Source: Lottia gigantea
Taxonomy: Eukaryota; Mollusca; Gastropoda; Lottiidae
Reading direction: 5' to 3'
Assembly (NCBI RefSeq): GCF_000327385.1
Contig: NW_008707425.1
Location: forward strand, 1,524,820 to 1,588,819
Length of the DNA stretch: 64,000 nucleotides
The notes under the pieces were generated by a model. It was not told the origin of the DNA. It did not search any database and saw only the letters and a list, made by a program, of their open reading frames with translations. This document shows positions 22,079 through 33,499 of the stretch, piece by piece. Positions within the stretch are counted from its first letter, which is position 1. Each line of letters opens with the position of its first letter. The translations under genes were made by a program, and so were the position numbers.

Positions 22079-23972
22079 AAATCACGTGACGCGAGACACG
22101 ACGTCATTTACGAAACGTCCTCAACTTATCTTACGAAAGAAAGATCGTAAGTCCTTTAGTGAAACAGGCGTAAGTTTTTGCGTAAGATTAACTTACGAAA
22201 AAATATTTTGCGTAAACTTACGCACTTTAGTGGAACGGGGCCCAGATATTTCTGTAAATGATCGCGGAATTAATAAAATCATTAATCTCACAAGACATAG
22301 TAGTCTTAAGAAGCTATTGATGATAACTGCCTACGTGTATAGATTTATTATGAATTGTAGAGGTGAAAGGAAAGACAGAAATACTTCATCGATAACCGTA
22401 TGGATTAAAAATACACAAGAAACATACTTTCCTGACTTGCTTACACAGAACAAACACCCGCCAATAGCTAAGCAGCTGAATATTTATAAGGATGAAAAGA
22501 GAATATTAAGATGTGAAGGGAGGATCGGTAATGCAAGGATAGCGCAAAATACCCGTATTTGTTACCTACCAAACACCCAGTTACATCTTTAATAGTTTTG
22601 GATGCTCACAAAAACCAAAACCACAGTGGAGTAAATAGTACTGTCACACACACATTCGTCAAACATACTGGATTCTGAGGATACGTCAATGCGTCAGATC
22701 CATCTTAAGGAAATGCGTCACATGCCAGAAAGTCACAGGAAACCATACTCAATTCCGGACCCCCCACCATTACCAAAAGAAAGAGTACACGATGCTGTGC
22801 CGTTTACAGTATCTGGAGTGGATTTTGCGGGGCCGTTATATGTGCGAAATAGCGAGAACTCTAAAACCAAAGTTTACATCTGTTTATTTACCTGTGCCAC
22901 AACAAGAGCCATTCACCTTGAGATCGTTCCGAATTTAAGCGAATCGTCGTTTATTTTAGCATTTAGAAGATTTTCCAGTCGAAAATCGCTTCCAAGAACC
23001 CTCATATCTGATAATGCGTTAACTTTTATTTCTGCCAGTAAGGAAATCAAAAATTTGACAAATTCACCATTATTACATGAAAATCTTAACACTTATGGAA
23101 CTAAATGGAAATTCATTCCGAAAAGAGCCCCCTGGTTCGGCGGATTTTGGGAACGCATGATAGGTCTCACAAAAGTTAGTCTAAACAAAATGCTGGGGAG
23201 ATCTTACATAGATTTAGAAACTTTACAAACAGTAATTTCTGAAATCGAAGCTACTTTTAATGATAGGCCTTTAACTTATGTTTCGCCCGATTCTACAGAC
23301 CCAGAACCGTTAACCCCCTCTCACCTTCTATATGGTCGTAGAATTACTTGTCTACTGTACCCATCGACGCGTTGTGGTAATGAAGAACATTATGTACCAC
23401 TTACTAAGAAGATATTGAATAAGCTTTTACAAATCCAGATTGAAATTATTGAACATTTTCAAAAAAGATGGAGAAACGAATATTTGACTTCATTACGTGA
23501 ATATCATAGAACGAGCGGTAACAACAATCGAATAATTCAAACAGGTGATGTGGTTCAGATTTATGATGATGCTCCAAGGAACACATGGAAATTAGCTGTC
23601 GTTGAAGGATTATTATATGGAGACGACAAACTTGTCAGAGCCGTTAATTTGTTAATTTAAGAACAAAAAATGGTATTACAAATCGTCCGATCGCCAAACT
23701 TTACCCAATAGAAGTCTCTGATGATTATTTACCCCATGAGGAACCTACCAAATTTCGTCAGGCCAAGGAAGATGCCAAACTAAAGATTCGACAACGGACA
23801 TTGTAATATATTTATAAACAAGAAACTGTTCAGTGAATTTATTTCTTCATATATGGACTTTTAAGGGAGAATTCATATATAATACATGGACTTTAAATGG
23901 ATAATGATTCATTGTGCTTTTTTGACATTTTTCTTGTATTCAAGTTTTACTTTTCACTTTCTGTGGCCGAAG

Positions 23973-24179
23973 TATCACGGATTGCCGCGATCTCATAGAC
24001 TTTAACGTAACATAAGGTTACGTCGTAATGTAACTAAAGGAACGTAATTGCAAGTGACATAAGTTATTACGTTATGTTGATTTGTACTTAACGTCTTCTA
24101 ATCAAAGTAAAGATAGTTCTTTGAATCAACGTCTTATCATTTACACAACGACGAAGTCCTAACCTACTAAACCCAAACA
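23973..24179 (+). repeat. BEL/Pao right LTR
   Basis: 207 bp, homologous to the left LTR, followed directly by the AAGGT duplication. Confidence 0.9.
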
Positions 24180-24184
24180 AAGGT

Positions 24185-24995
24185 GTCCTCATAAGATCGA
24201 AAATACCTTATGAGGATAATGATCTGGAGAACATCCACATCTTTAAACAGACTGAAATTGAGAATGGGGCTAGAACACAGATTGATAGACTCATCGATGA
24301 CAGCGGGGTGGTCAGGGAAGGCAGAGAAGAAATAATGGACATTGTAGAGAAATTCTATTCAAAGCTCTACTCTGCCGACCCTATACCCCAATCTGTCATT
24401 GATGAGTACCTCAACAACTCTAGCATCACACCTCATCATCACCTTTGCTACTATCTTATAGTCTACCGTCAGCTGAGATAGAGGCCATAGACAATCAGAT
24501 CCTTTCCAAACAAGAAATTTTCCAAGCGCTTTCTGAATTCCAAAATGACAAGTCACCTGGAATTGATGGCATTCCAAAAGAATTTTACTTAAAATTTTGG
24601 AACGTCATCCAGGATGACTTGCCAGAGGTCATTAACAACATATACCTCCAAGGAATCTTATCAGAAAGCATGAGCACCTCTGTGATATCTATACATTATA
24701 AAGACAAGGGCTCACGTAAGGATCTGAAGAACTATCGGCCGATTTCTCTGCTGACGGTAGACTATAAGATAGTAGCAAAGGTGATAGCCAATAGGCTAAA
24801 ACTTATACTAAACTTACTCTTATATGATACTCAATCGGGAGCAGGCCAAGACAAATATATCGTCAACAACCTGCTCTCGATTGACTACTTATATGAGTAT
24901 GCTAACCAGAAGGACCTGGGGATGGCCGTGTTGGCCTACGACCAGGATAAGCCTTCGATAGGCTCAGCAGGACCTACCTCAGTACCCTTTTGGAT
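24185..24995 (+). mobile_element. L1/Tx1-like LINE, right part with RT
   Basis: Encodes TEIENGARTQIDRLIDDSG, IVEKFYSKLYSAD, then RT blocks: KSPGIDGIPKEFYLKFWNVI, KDLKNYRPISLLTVDYKIVA and LAYDQDK. NYRPISLLTVDYKI and PGIDGIP..FY place it in the L1/Tx1 group. It is the continuation of the LINE at 16981-17118, separated by the BEL/Pao insertion. A 36-nt inverted copy of its own RT sequence interrupts it at 24438-24473. The LINE stops in mid-RT at about 24995, before the (F/Y)xDD block, where Gypsy sequence begins. Confidence 0.75.
24438..24473 (-). repeat. 36-nt perfect inverted copy of 24750-24785
   Basis: The reverse complement of 24750-24785 is identical to this segment over 36 nt. It sits where the LINE frame should be continuous and breaks it, so it looks like a templated (snap-back) insertion taken from sequence about 300 bp downstream. 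Confidence 0.85.
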
Positions 24996-26030
24996 ATATA
25001 TACCCGGTATGCAAAATTCTGTTGCTGATGGTCTTTCTGGTCTTCCTTCAAAACATGTAAGTAATGATGCAGTTTCAGCATTAATTTTGTCTCATGACAG
25101 TTCAGATGGTAAAGTTGATACCCTGTGTTTTATACAAGATGTTGAGGTTAATGTTCCGGATTGTATCCCAGTGATTGATTCCGATATTATTCGTCAGGCT
25201 CAGAAGGAATGTAAGATTATTCACCCCATCTATGGAGCTGTTCAAAATGGTATTCGTCCTATCGTAATTTTTCTTCTTCATCAACAGAATTATCTACACT
25301 GCAGATTATTGTTCCTACTTCGTAAGATCTCTTATTCTTACGTATCTTCATGACAAGATGGGACATGTGGGTAGTGATCGTACATTGTAAAGTCTCGTAT
25401 GTGTCCTGGTATGTGTAAGGATGTAGATCTTCATATTGAGGAATGTACTCATTGTATTCGGCGTAATCACCAAATATCACAGAAAGAGCACCACTGGTTA
25501 GTATCAAATCTTCGGAACCATTAGAATTGGTTTGCATGGATTTTCTTATGTCGTTAGAGGTATCAAAAGGTGGATTTGAGAATATTCTGGTTATTACTGA
25601 TCGCTTTACTAAATTTTCTTTTTCAGTTCCCACTAAAAATCAAACTGCAAAAACCACAGCTAAAGCTCTGCTTCATCATCTTTTACTTCCATATGGCATT
25701 CCATCTCGCCTACATTCTGATCCTGGTCGTAATTTTGAGACTGATACTATTAAGGAACTTTTTTGTTATCGAGTATTAAAAAGTCAAGGACAACTCCATA
25801 TCATCCTATGGGTAATGGCTGGACTGAAAGATTCAACAGAAAGCTATTGAATATGTTGGGTACTCTTTCAGAGGAACAGAAGTCTAATTAGAAAAATTTT
25901 GTATTTTATCTTTGTAATAGTTTATAACTGTACGAAACAGAGTCAACACAGTATAGTCCATATTTCCTTATGTTTGGCAGGCATCCTAAATTACCAGTCG
26001 ATATTGCTTTAGGTACAAATTCTTTTTCAA
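24995..26030 (+). mobile_element. Ty3/Gypsy fossil, linker and integrase part
   Basis: Parts seen: linker (QNSVADGLSGLPSKHVS), integrase zinc-binding HHCC-type segment (around 25355-25480) and integrase core ([25 protein letters not shown]) up to about 25850, then an integrase C-terminal piece (MFGRHPKLPVDIALG). It is broken, with several breaks. It is the same family as 10540-13800. A possible LTR lies beyond it but was not established. Confidence 0.75.
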
Positions 26031-26926
26031 ATGTGGTGGTCGTATTTTATTATATAAAATTTATCATGTTTTTGTTCTTTATTTCTGAAGTCTATAAGTT
26101 TTTTTACTTCCCTAGTTTAACAACGGTAGCTTTAAGTTGTTTACCAGCAGAATGAGCACTTTTCTTTATTTTTACTCAGTTTAAATTCTAATCACTCTCC
26201 TATATAAGACTTTCTCTCTCTTTCTTTCTCCACTCCTGTCATTTCACTTAATATTGGATGTTTGAATGTTTGTCATCTTTGTTGTAATCTTAGGCTACAT
26301 AGTTGTTTAGCCCACACACTTAATTTTGTAAGTTTTAAATTTTATTTTATAGGAGTTATTTATTTAGATTATCAATGAAATATAGCGAATCCCGACCTGG
26401 AGTTTCATTGGTGCTGCACCTTTAAAATCCCTGTTACATCGGCTATAAATAGGCTTATCGATATCGGTTCAGAAGCTGTTGGCCCTATGTCGAGCTTATT
26501 TTAAATACAGACTATCTATCTAACGATGCCAAACCGAAATCTTGCCGACATGGGGTCGTTGTTAGTTCACGACCGACATCCGATATGGACATTTCTATCA
26601 TAACTGACGTGATACTGATATTGGGAAGATATCGGCATTTGATAGTGGATAGATAGGTGATTTGATGATATGTGCATAGTCATTGAGAAATAGCTGAAAT
26701 ATATAGTCCAGTTAGTTTGATACGCACTCTCAAATTTCGTCTCAAGCACACGCGAATCTTGCAAATGAAAAACAATGACATGTTTAATTTTCAAAGAGAA
26801 GCCGAAATTAGTAAATTCAATGATGTCCCATTTACAAAACTTAATTATATATCAATTTGTCGAGTCCTACTCCTGCTTGGTAAAAATGCATGTTTTCGGG
26901 CAAGCTCCTAGAAGCTGTTACTTATG
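26031..26926. other. Intergenic or possible Gypsy 3' region
   Basis: Contains a TATATAAG box near 26200 and pyrimidine-rich sequence that could belong to an LTR, but no repeated partner was found. No gene seen. Confidence 0.3.
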
Positions 26927-26930
26927 TTAA

Positions 26931-27421
26931 AGGGACATTCCGCTTGTTTTGAAGATCAACAATTTTTTTGCTCAAATTTGTGAAAACTATACACCAAAAT
27001 CTAGAGAAATGTACCATTTAACGTATTTGAAAATTTTAATGAACAAAATCCGGTCGTTAACTTTTAAACGCAAAAAATATTTGAAAACATTACGTAATGT
27101 TCGTTATGCTGTTTGGAAGCTGTTAGATTTAGAAAACTATTGTACGGATTTGAGTAAAATAAACGCCTAATTGTAGAATGTCTCCTATGTATTCTAAAGG
27201 TTTCAACTGATAATATCAGTTATTCTAATGCCAATGCCAACTACCAAAACTAAAACTGCTTAATTAACAATTAGTCTCCGTTTTTAATTAACCCTTTTAA
27301 AACAAATTCAGTTTGATCAAGAAGATACATAGATATAATTAGCATACTTCAGAAACATTTAAAGGTATAATTAACGACGTTTTTGATAATGAAACTTTTT
27401 ACAAAAAAGCGGAATACCCCT
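26931..27421. mobile_element. TTAA-flanked MITE
   Basis: 491 bp. TTAA at 26927-26930 and 27422-27425. Imperfect terminal inverted repeats: left AGGGACATTCCGCTTGTTTT, right (reverse complement) AGGGGTATTCCGCTTTTTTG. No transposase is encoded. TTAA duplication suggests piggyBac-type mobilisation. A partial relative lies at 4088-4190. Confidence 0.7.
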
Positions 27422-27425
27422 TTAA

Positions 27426-28100
27426 AACAGTCATTCAATTGTAACTAAATTACAAGTCTTCAATAAAATCATTAAATATCCTAATGAAAAGGTCAAGGAC
27501 AGTTTGTTGGAAGTTGACAGAAACGTTTTTCAAAATAACGTTTCTTTAAAATGTTTTTGAAACATACGAGTCTACAAATTTAGGTTTTTAAAACGTCGAA
27601 TAGTTTGCTGAGTGTGAAATCAAGTACATCCATTGAATCGAAAAATATACTATGGATTTTTTTATGGCATTCCCTTCCTAGAAAGAAATATTTTTTTATT
27701 AAGATTTTATGGCGTGTAGTACGGGAGCTCAAAAACGACACTATTTTATTTTTGAATTTCTAATTTGTAAAAAATAATATTGAATTTGAAAATATAATTT
27801 CGAATTTGAAAAAAATAATGTGTAAACTGCGGAACGACGTAACTTTACGCGCTTCTTTTCAGCCATATTGGTTATCAGCATCGAATCAAATATTTATAGT
27901 TAAATTTTTATCTTACAGAATTGAAAAGAAATAAATCTTTATTACAAGTAAAGGGCTGATTTATGTGAGTGCCAAGTTTTCATTACTTTTAGATCTAACA
28001 TTTATTCATTATAGATTATTCCTGGATATCTTGTATATGCCCTCAACCTTTCAATTTTTCTTTGTTTTTTCTTTTTTTTTGTCCTCACTATTTTCAGTTT
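27426..28100. other. Intergenic, no gene seen
   Basis: AT-rich sequence. Several GAATTTGAAAA words lie around 27750-27820; nothing else was recognised. Confidence 0.4.
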
Positions 28101-28110
28101 ATTCATTGAT

Positions 28111-29870
28111 ATGGCATTTTCCAGTTCCAGGCCTAAATCTGTTTGGCAGACTTACAGGAATGTAAGATCAAATGTTACAAAACATATGAAAAATATTTAT
28201 AATAAGCCTGCATGCGAGGATTTTCAACTTCAAGACAAATCGGTTGAGAAACTGATTGTCTTATGCCAATGGCTGAAACTGGAACAAAACATAGTAGACC
28301 TATTCTCCAGTTTTAGAAGGTTCAGATATAAATTCACATCACAACATATTTAGTTTCAATTCTATTATTTCTATTGCAGATCATGATGATGCTCAGGCAT
28401 CAGATATTTTTTCAGGTATATCTACAACTTCAAATTCAAATAAGAGACAACACCGATTCTTTCGTAACAGATTTTGTAGATTCCGATAATAAGACTGGCA
28501 GTTAACATACAGTTGGCGGATTGGTCAAAAAAGCATAGTATCACTGTAAATGTAATGCGTGATCTGCTAGGTGCATTGAAACTATTTCATCCTCAACTAC
28601 CGAAAGATCCTAGAACATTGTTCCAAACTGTAAAAAATGTTGAGGTAAATAAAGTTTGTGATGGCCATTATCACCATTTTGGAGTTGAGGCAGGATTGAG
28701 GGATCAAATTTCTGATAATGTACAATGTTTTATGACTGATTCTCATCTGGTAAACATCCAGGTAAACATTGATGGCCTCCCACTTTTTAAGAGCTCCAGC
28801 ATTCAGTTTTGGCCAATATTGGGCAGACTTTTATTGCCATACACTGCAGAGCCTTTTGTGATTGGTATATATGTTGGTGATAGCAATGTAAATTGTTAAT
28901 TGCTTCCCTTCATTAATGAAATGAAAAGGCATGAGAATGACTCTTTTTTTCTTTAGTAAGTTCAAGGTAAGTATATCTTGTGTAATATGTGAGACTCCTG
29001 CTTGAGCTTATGTAAAGCAAGTAAAAGGACACAGTGGTTATTTCAGATGTAACAAGTGTGTCTAGACAGGTGAGCATCTTAACAAAATCACTTTTCCAGA
29101 TATAGATTCTGATTTAAGAACTGATGCACAGTTTGATGAAATGGCACAAATTAAACATCACTTGGCAACCTCTCCATTCACAGAATTGAATATTGGAATG
29201 GTAAGTCAGTTTCCATTAGATTTTATGCTTTTAGTGTACCTTAGTGTCATGAAACGTCTTCTCTCATTTTGGGTCAAAAGCCCTCTGGCATGTTGCAAAC
29301 TTTCTGCTCACACCATAAAAAGACTATAGGTAAGTATTATAGAGGAAGGTAAATTTCTTCCTCGTGAATTTCTTCGCAAAGGTAGATCACTGAAGGAAGT
29401 TGATAGATGGAAAACAACTGAATTTCTTCTATATACAGGTCCAGTTTGTTTATACGGGGTATTATCACCAGCTTGCTACCGTCATTTTATGTTTTTATTT
29501 GTTTCTATATATTGTCTTTCAAGCCCTATTTTATTTAGGACATATTTAACCTACTCTGATACTTTTTGTTTCAGAATTTTGAAATTTATATTGAAAAGAT
29601 ATGCTTGTTCATGGTTTTGTACATTTGTCACGGGATGTCAAGAAATTTGGACCTCTTGGGGATTTTTCTGCTTTCATATTTTAAAGTTTTTTTGGGATAC
29701 TTAAGCGACTTGTTCGAAAACCAAATTTTCCCCTGGTACAAGTTGTAAGAAGACTTTCTGAAAACAAAATTTTCTCTTCTAGACCTTCTTACTACCCTGG
29801 CTTTAAAAAGTGTCATTCAGAAAACTGTTTTGCAGTATTAAGAAATTCATTTATCAGACACATTTTTTTT
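28111..29870 (+). pseudogene. tnp2-like transposase gene, decayed, with introns
   Basis: Pieces of one recognisable animal transposase family, in order. An N-terminal exon (SSSRPKSVWQTYRNV, 28111-28353). An exon at about 28510-28895 with LADWSKKHSITVNVMRDLL, VNIDGLPLFKSSSIQFWPIL and PFVIGIYVGDSN. A zinc-binding part (KGHSGYFRCNKC, around 29020-29055). SDLRTDAQFDEM, then QFPLDFMLLVYLSVMKRLL (around 29110-29265). VDRWKTTEFLLYTGP (around 29400-29445). FVHLSRDVKKFGPLGDFSAF and KRLVRKPNFPLVQVVRRLSE (around 29615-29770). The layout resembles tnp2-type (CMC/EnSpm-like) transposases, though the exact superfamily is uncertain. GTAAGT and TTTCAG junctions suggest introns. In-frame stops between 28960 and 29060 and a frame change near 29690 mean this copy is decayed. 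Confidence 0.6.
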
Positions 29871-30155
29871 TTCAGTTAAGAAAGGTAACAATTGCATTAT
29901 TATAGGCAAACAAGTGGCAACTGCTGATAAAGATATGTGTATATGAAACGTTTTCTTCCTTACAGAGCTTTTTTTTTTTATTATCCTCTAGATTCGAAAG
30001 ATTTAATGATATTTTTTGTTTCAGGATTGTCTGGTGAGCTGAAGTGTGGCTTCATGCATGATATTGTTTCCAAATGTGTTTTTTGCCATATCAGGATTAC
30101 CAAGTTTCTATTCCTTTAATCATTACTAAATAGTAAAAGATTTTTACTTCATGTT

Positions 30156-30560
30156 TATACGTCCACATGAAATTTGGTGTGATCATTTATATCAGATCTT
30201 GGACAAGTTCGAATTTGACGATCTTTCGATGAACGATTTTTGGGTTGTTGCCCTTGATTAATGAAAAACGCATCAAAATTTGTTTGTGAACACAGTGTTT
30301 ATCCGATTTAAATAAATTTTGGTGTGACGAGATCTTAGACAGGTTCGAAATTGGCTATCTTTCGATGAACTGATTTTGAGTTATTGCCCTTGACTAAAAA
30401 AACGCATCAAAATTTGTTGGCATTCTAAAATAGAGGTGACAGTTAATGTTAGAATTTTATTAAATTTTGTGTTGGTTTAAATCAACAATATCTTGTACAT
30501 TTTTGGTATGATTTGACACAGATTGGTGACTGTCCTTGATACACTGAAAATGTATCAGGA
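30156..30560 (+). repeat. Pearl-like monomers
   Basis: Begins TATACGTCCACATGAAATTT like the 5' end of the pearl-like elements, then two or three ~130-165 bp monomers (GAAATTTGGTGTGATCATTT, ATTGCCCTTGACT). The stretch 30440-30560 closely matches 53780-53935. No 3' palindrome was found here. Confidence 0.65.
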
Positions 30561-31640
30561 AAGTGGGCGTATCACCAAAGCTTTGACCATAATATTTAGA
30601 ACTCATAAAGATAAATGTATGAGACATATTTTCTCAAAATCTTTGGGTGATTTGTGATAAAAGAGGTGAAATTAGAATAATCAGTATTACATTTTTTTCA
30701 AAGAATTCTAAAAATGCTGCTATTTCAAAGTGTTATTACTTTTTTGTGAAAAATTGTCGTATATTAATGATTATGACGTCAAAATATTTTGATGGTACAT
30801 GTTCTTATGCTTATGGGTATTTTTAGGCCTAATGATTTTGATGAAGGTATATCTTCTTTGTTTCTGAGTTCTATTCATTCTAACCTTTAACCTTGTCTTT
30901 TCTGTGCTTTGTAGTGACCGTCTGAGTTGTTTTCTTTCTTACCTGTATGGTCATTCTGCCTTAATATTTTGTTCATGTAGGATGGTTTATACTGTCATCT
31001 AAATTGTATATAGTGTAAATTCAAGTTTCTTCAATTTGGTATTTCCTAATTTTTATACAGTGTATACATTGTTTTTGGATGAATTAGGATAACTTTCAGT
31101 ATCGGTTTGTTTAGGTCCAGTAATTTCTTGTGTATTGTACTTCTTTACTATGTGATGTAAACTAGTTACGAATAAATATTATTATTATTATTATTAATTT
31201 AGTACGGCATAGAGTAAGTTTTTGCCGGTGTTTATTGTAAGTTGTTACTGTATATTTCATATAGCTTGTAAGAATCTATGTATTATAAATATTGCTATTT
31301 GATATATCTTTTATTGTGATTAAGTTCTTTTATTTTATGACCTGTTTGTAACTTATCAGAGTTTTTTTTGTTATATATTAAATCTTTTGGTGTTGTGCAT
31401 TCTCAATCTAAGTATAGCACAGTTTGTTTTGATATCTCATATAAAGAGATTTCCAAGAAATGGTACTGGTTTTATTCTACTAAAAATAAATTCGGTCATG
31501 TAAAAGTGTCAATCACATATCAGATATTTCAATTTATTTTTTCTTTATTCAAGACAAAGTCCATTACTGCTCTGTGATTTCCTTATCTGATTTTGTTTTT
31601 TTTGTGTGCATAATTTCATTTTTTTGTAAAGATTATTTTT
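30561..31640. other. Intergenic, no gene seen
   Basis: AT-rich sequence with a short (ATT)n run near 31175-31195. No coding segment recognised. Confidence 0.4.
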
Positions 31641-31652
31641 AGTAATCTTACA

Positions 31653-33490
31653 ATGTTCATTCTTGTGGAGTTTGTTGACTCGAAAGAAGTTGCTGTCATA
31701 CCAGACAGCTGGCTTGCTGGGACTACATCTTCAGTTTAGCCCACACACACACACACACACACTGAGAATGCCCTCAAAACTAAATGGATTGGTAATTAAG
31801 AAGTGCCAGCCAGGGGCTAACTGACCTTCGTTTCCTATCAAAGAATTGTACCAAAATGGTACAAATGTTTTTACTTCAATTTTTTTATTCGGCAGAATAT
31901 GAATGTTCTTTTATATCTTGTCAGCCTTACTAATGTACAGTTTGTCCTAAGAAGCCTCAGTAACTTGTGAATGCAATTGAAACTGCAGACACTATCCGTT
32001 GATACCATTTTGATGAGACATTTTTGTTTTTGAAAATGCCAACTATCATTTTTAAACCCTCTTTCAGAATCTCACAATGCTGTTCGATATAAATTAAAGA
32101 AATCGGAGGCTACGACAGCAGATGGCGAATCTGATGAGGATTTTATTAGAAGATCGAAAAGAAAGAGATTGTATGTATATCTTTATTCACTCGCATTATA
32201 ATGTAGATGTATGTTGTCTTTGTGTCTAATGTCAACATTGGCTTTAAAATTTGATAGAAAAGTTAAAATCCGATTTTGATGAAACTTTTTATGCATGTAG
32301 AAATCTTAGATTAATGATGAAAGCGGTTTTCAGAAATTTTTGACAACATTTGTTAAAATGATTACCGGAATCTAAGTCTTACCATTAAGTATGCTGCTGT
32401 GTGGGTGACTGTTTGTTATCAACTTCATTAATGTTTGGAACGAGGTTAAGTGAAGTGTTAATAATTGAAAATGATAGTCAAAAAGTGTCAAGTTAAGGCT
32501 TAGTTAAACAAATTTTTCCTGAGGAAAGCATCTTGACACTTAAAACCAACCAGTGTAAATAGATAGAATTGGGTCACGGTATTGCAGGTTGTACTTCTAC
32601 TTTATAGTTACTGAAAATAAACACTAACTTTTATTGCAGTGAAAGAGTTATATCTTCAGAGGAAGAAAAGGAAGGGAAATTGTTGCCCAAGGCACGTTTG
32701 GCTCCACCACCACCAACACCATCACCATCACCAGCATCAAGGCTAAACAGCCCAGCATTATAATTTCTTTTTTAAATTTAATAAATCATTTAATGATTTA
32801 ATTATCATTTTTTATTAAACAAATTTAAAAACTAATTAGTTATCAATTTTAAAAATAAACATGCTTTGTGGTTAATTTTTCTTTTCGTGTCAACAACACA
32901 ATGAATAGCTAAGATTTTAGACATCATATTCACTGTATTAATACCAGGCATGCTAAACTTATCACAGGAAGTTTTCAGCAAATCATTTTAATCCTGAATG
33001 TTATATTCTTTGTTATATGTAACATGTTATGATTTTTATTTTCATATATAATTATTTTCAGCTGATTTATTTTAGCACTGATATAAATTATTACACACAT
33101 ATTTATATTTCTGCACTTTCCATTTTGATAAAGCACATCTGCACTTTTAGCTTTGTATAAAATGTCATCAACATTATTTTACGAATATACTTTATATCAG
33201 TTTATATTAGAGTAGACTCTAAACATGAAACGGCTTGAAAACGTTTGGAAATAGCAAGATGCTGAATCAAGAGCTTTCATGAAGGTTTATGTTTTAGTAA
33301 GTGCAGAATATTTTTCTTTCCATAATTTGAGATTTTCACATCAAATAGACTTGCTGAAAATATTTCAGAAAGAGATACAAGATTATTTTCATTGTTCACA
33401 ACACCAAATCTGCCACAGAGCTACCGGAAGGCATGGAGTTGCCAATAAAAACCCAGGACGAAATGGTAGTCCTGGAAACATCTGTCTTAA
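31653..33490 (+). pseudogene. Split gene resembling DUF4806-type proteins, decayed
   Basis: Coding islands in one direction. Island 1: MFILVEFVDSKEVAVIPDSW at 31653, then after a CA repeat ENALKTKWIGN (to about 31853). Island 2: SHNAVRYKLKKSEATTADGE and SDEDFIRRSKRKR (about 32066-32170). Island 3: ERVISSEEEKEGKLLPKARL with a Pro-rich tail ending at TAA 32763. Island 4: ELPEGMELPIKTQDEMVVLE (about 33418-33490). Islands 2 and 3 join in phase across GT...TGCAG. Island 1 recalls the N-terminal module, and island 4 the start of the DUF4806 module, of an invertebrate family I know only by pattern. Stops and a CA-repeat expansion in island 1 point to decay. It follows the tnp2-like gene in the same orientation and might be its transposon partner. 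Confidence 0.45.
31742..31762. repeat. (CA)n microsatellite
   Basis: About ten CA units within the first coding island of the DUF4806-like gene. Confidence 0.9.
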
Positions 33491-33499
33491 AACGTGTGG

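Larger units (their letters stand above)
21044..22242. mobile_element. PIF/Harbinger DNA transposon inside the BEL/Pao fossil
   Basis: 1199 bp bounded by a perfect terminal inverted repeat GGCCCCGTTCCACTAA / TTAGTGGAACGGGGCC, with CAG duplicated at 21041-21043 and 22243-22245 (Harbinger makes 3-bp duplications). Subterminal regions on both sides are packed with CTTACG/CGTAAG words. Two convergent coding remnants lie inside: the N-terminus of a HARBI1-like transposase (+) and a Myb/SANT-like protein (-), the usual gene pair of this superfamily. Most of the transposase catalytic domain is missing, so the copy is non-autonomous. Confidence 0.88.
17124..24179 (+). mobile_element. BEL/Pao LTR retrotransposon fossil
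   Basis: Parts in order: left LTR, primer-binding-like TTGGTGCCGTGACC at 17337, gag-like region with a DUF1759-type stretch (about 17345-18650), retropepsin-like part (VNILLDEGSQKSFI, about 18730-18970), reverse transcriptase (about 19480-20170), RNase H remnants, integrase with a BEL-type C-terminus (about 22690-23660), and right LTR. Element order and the A17/DUF1759-like motifs identify BEL/Pao. The element is broken, with roughly ten breaks, and carries an inserted Harbinger transposon at 21044-22242. The LTRs differ by about seven substitutions and one 6-bp indel, so the insertion is of moderate age. Confidence 0.88.

Noticed and set aside
26237-26434. LTR of the Gypsy fragment at 24995-26030
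   Set aside because: TG...CA ends and a TATA-like box are present, but no second copy exists in the window, so the borders cannot be supported.
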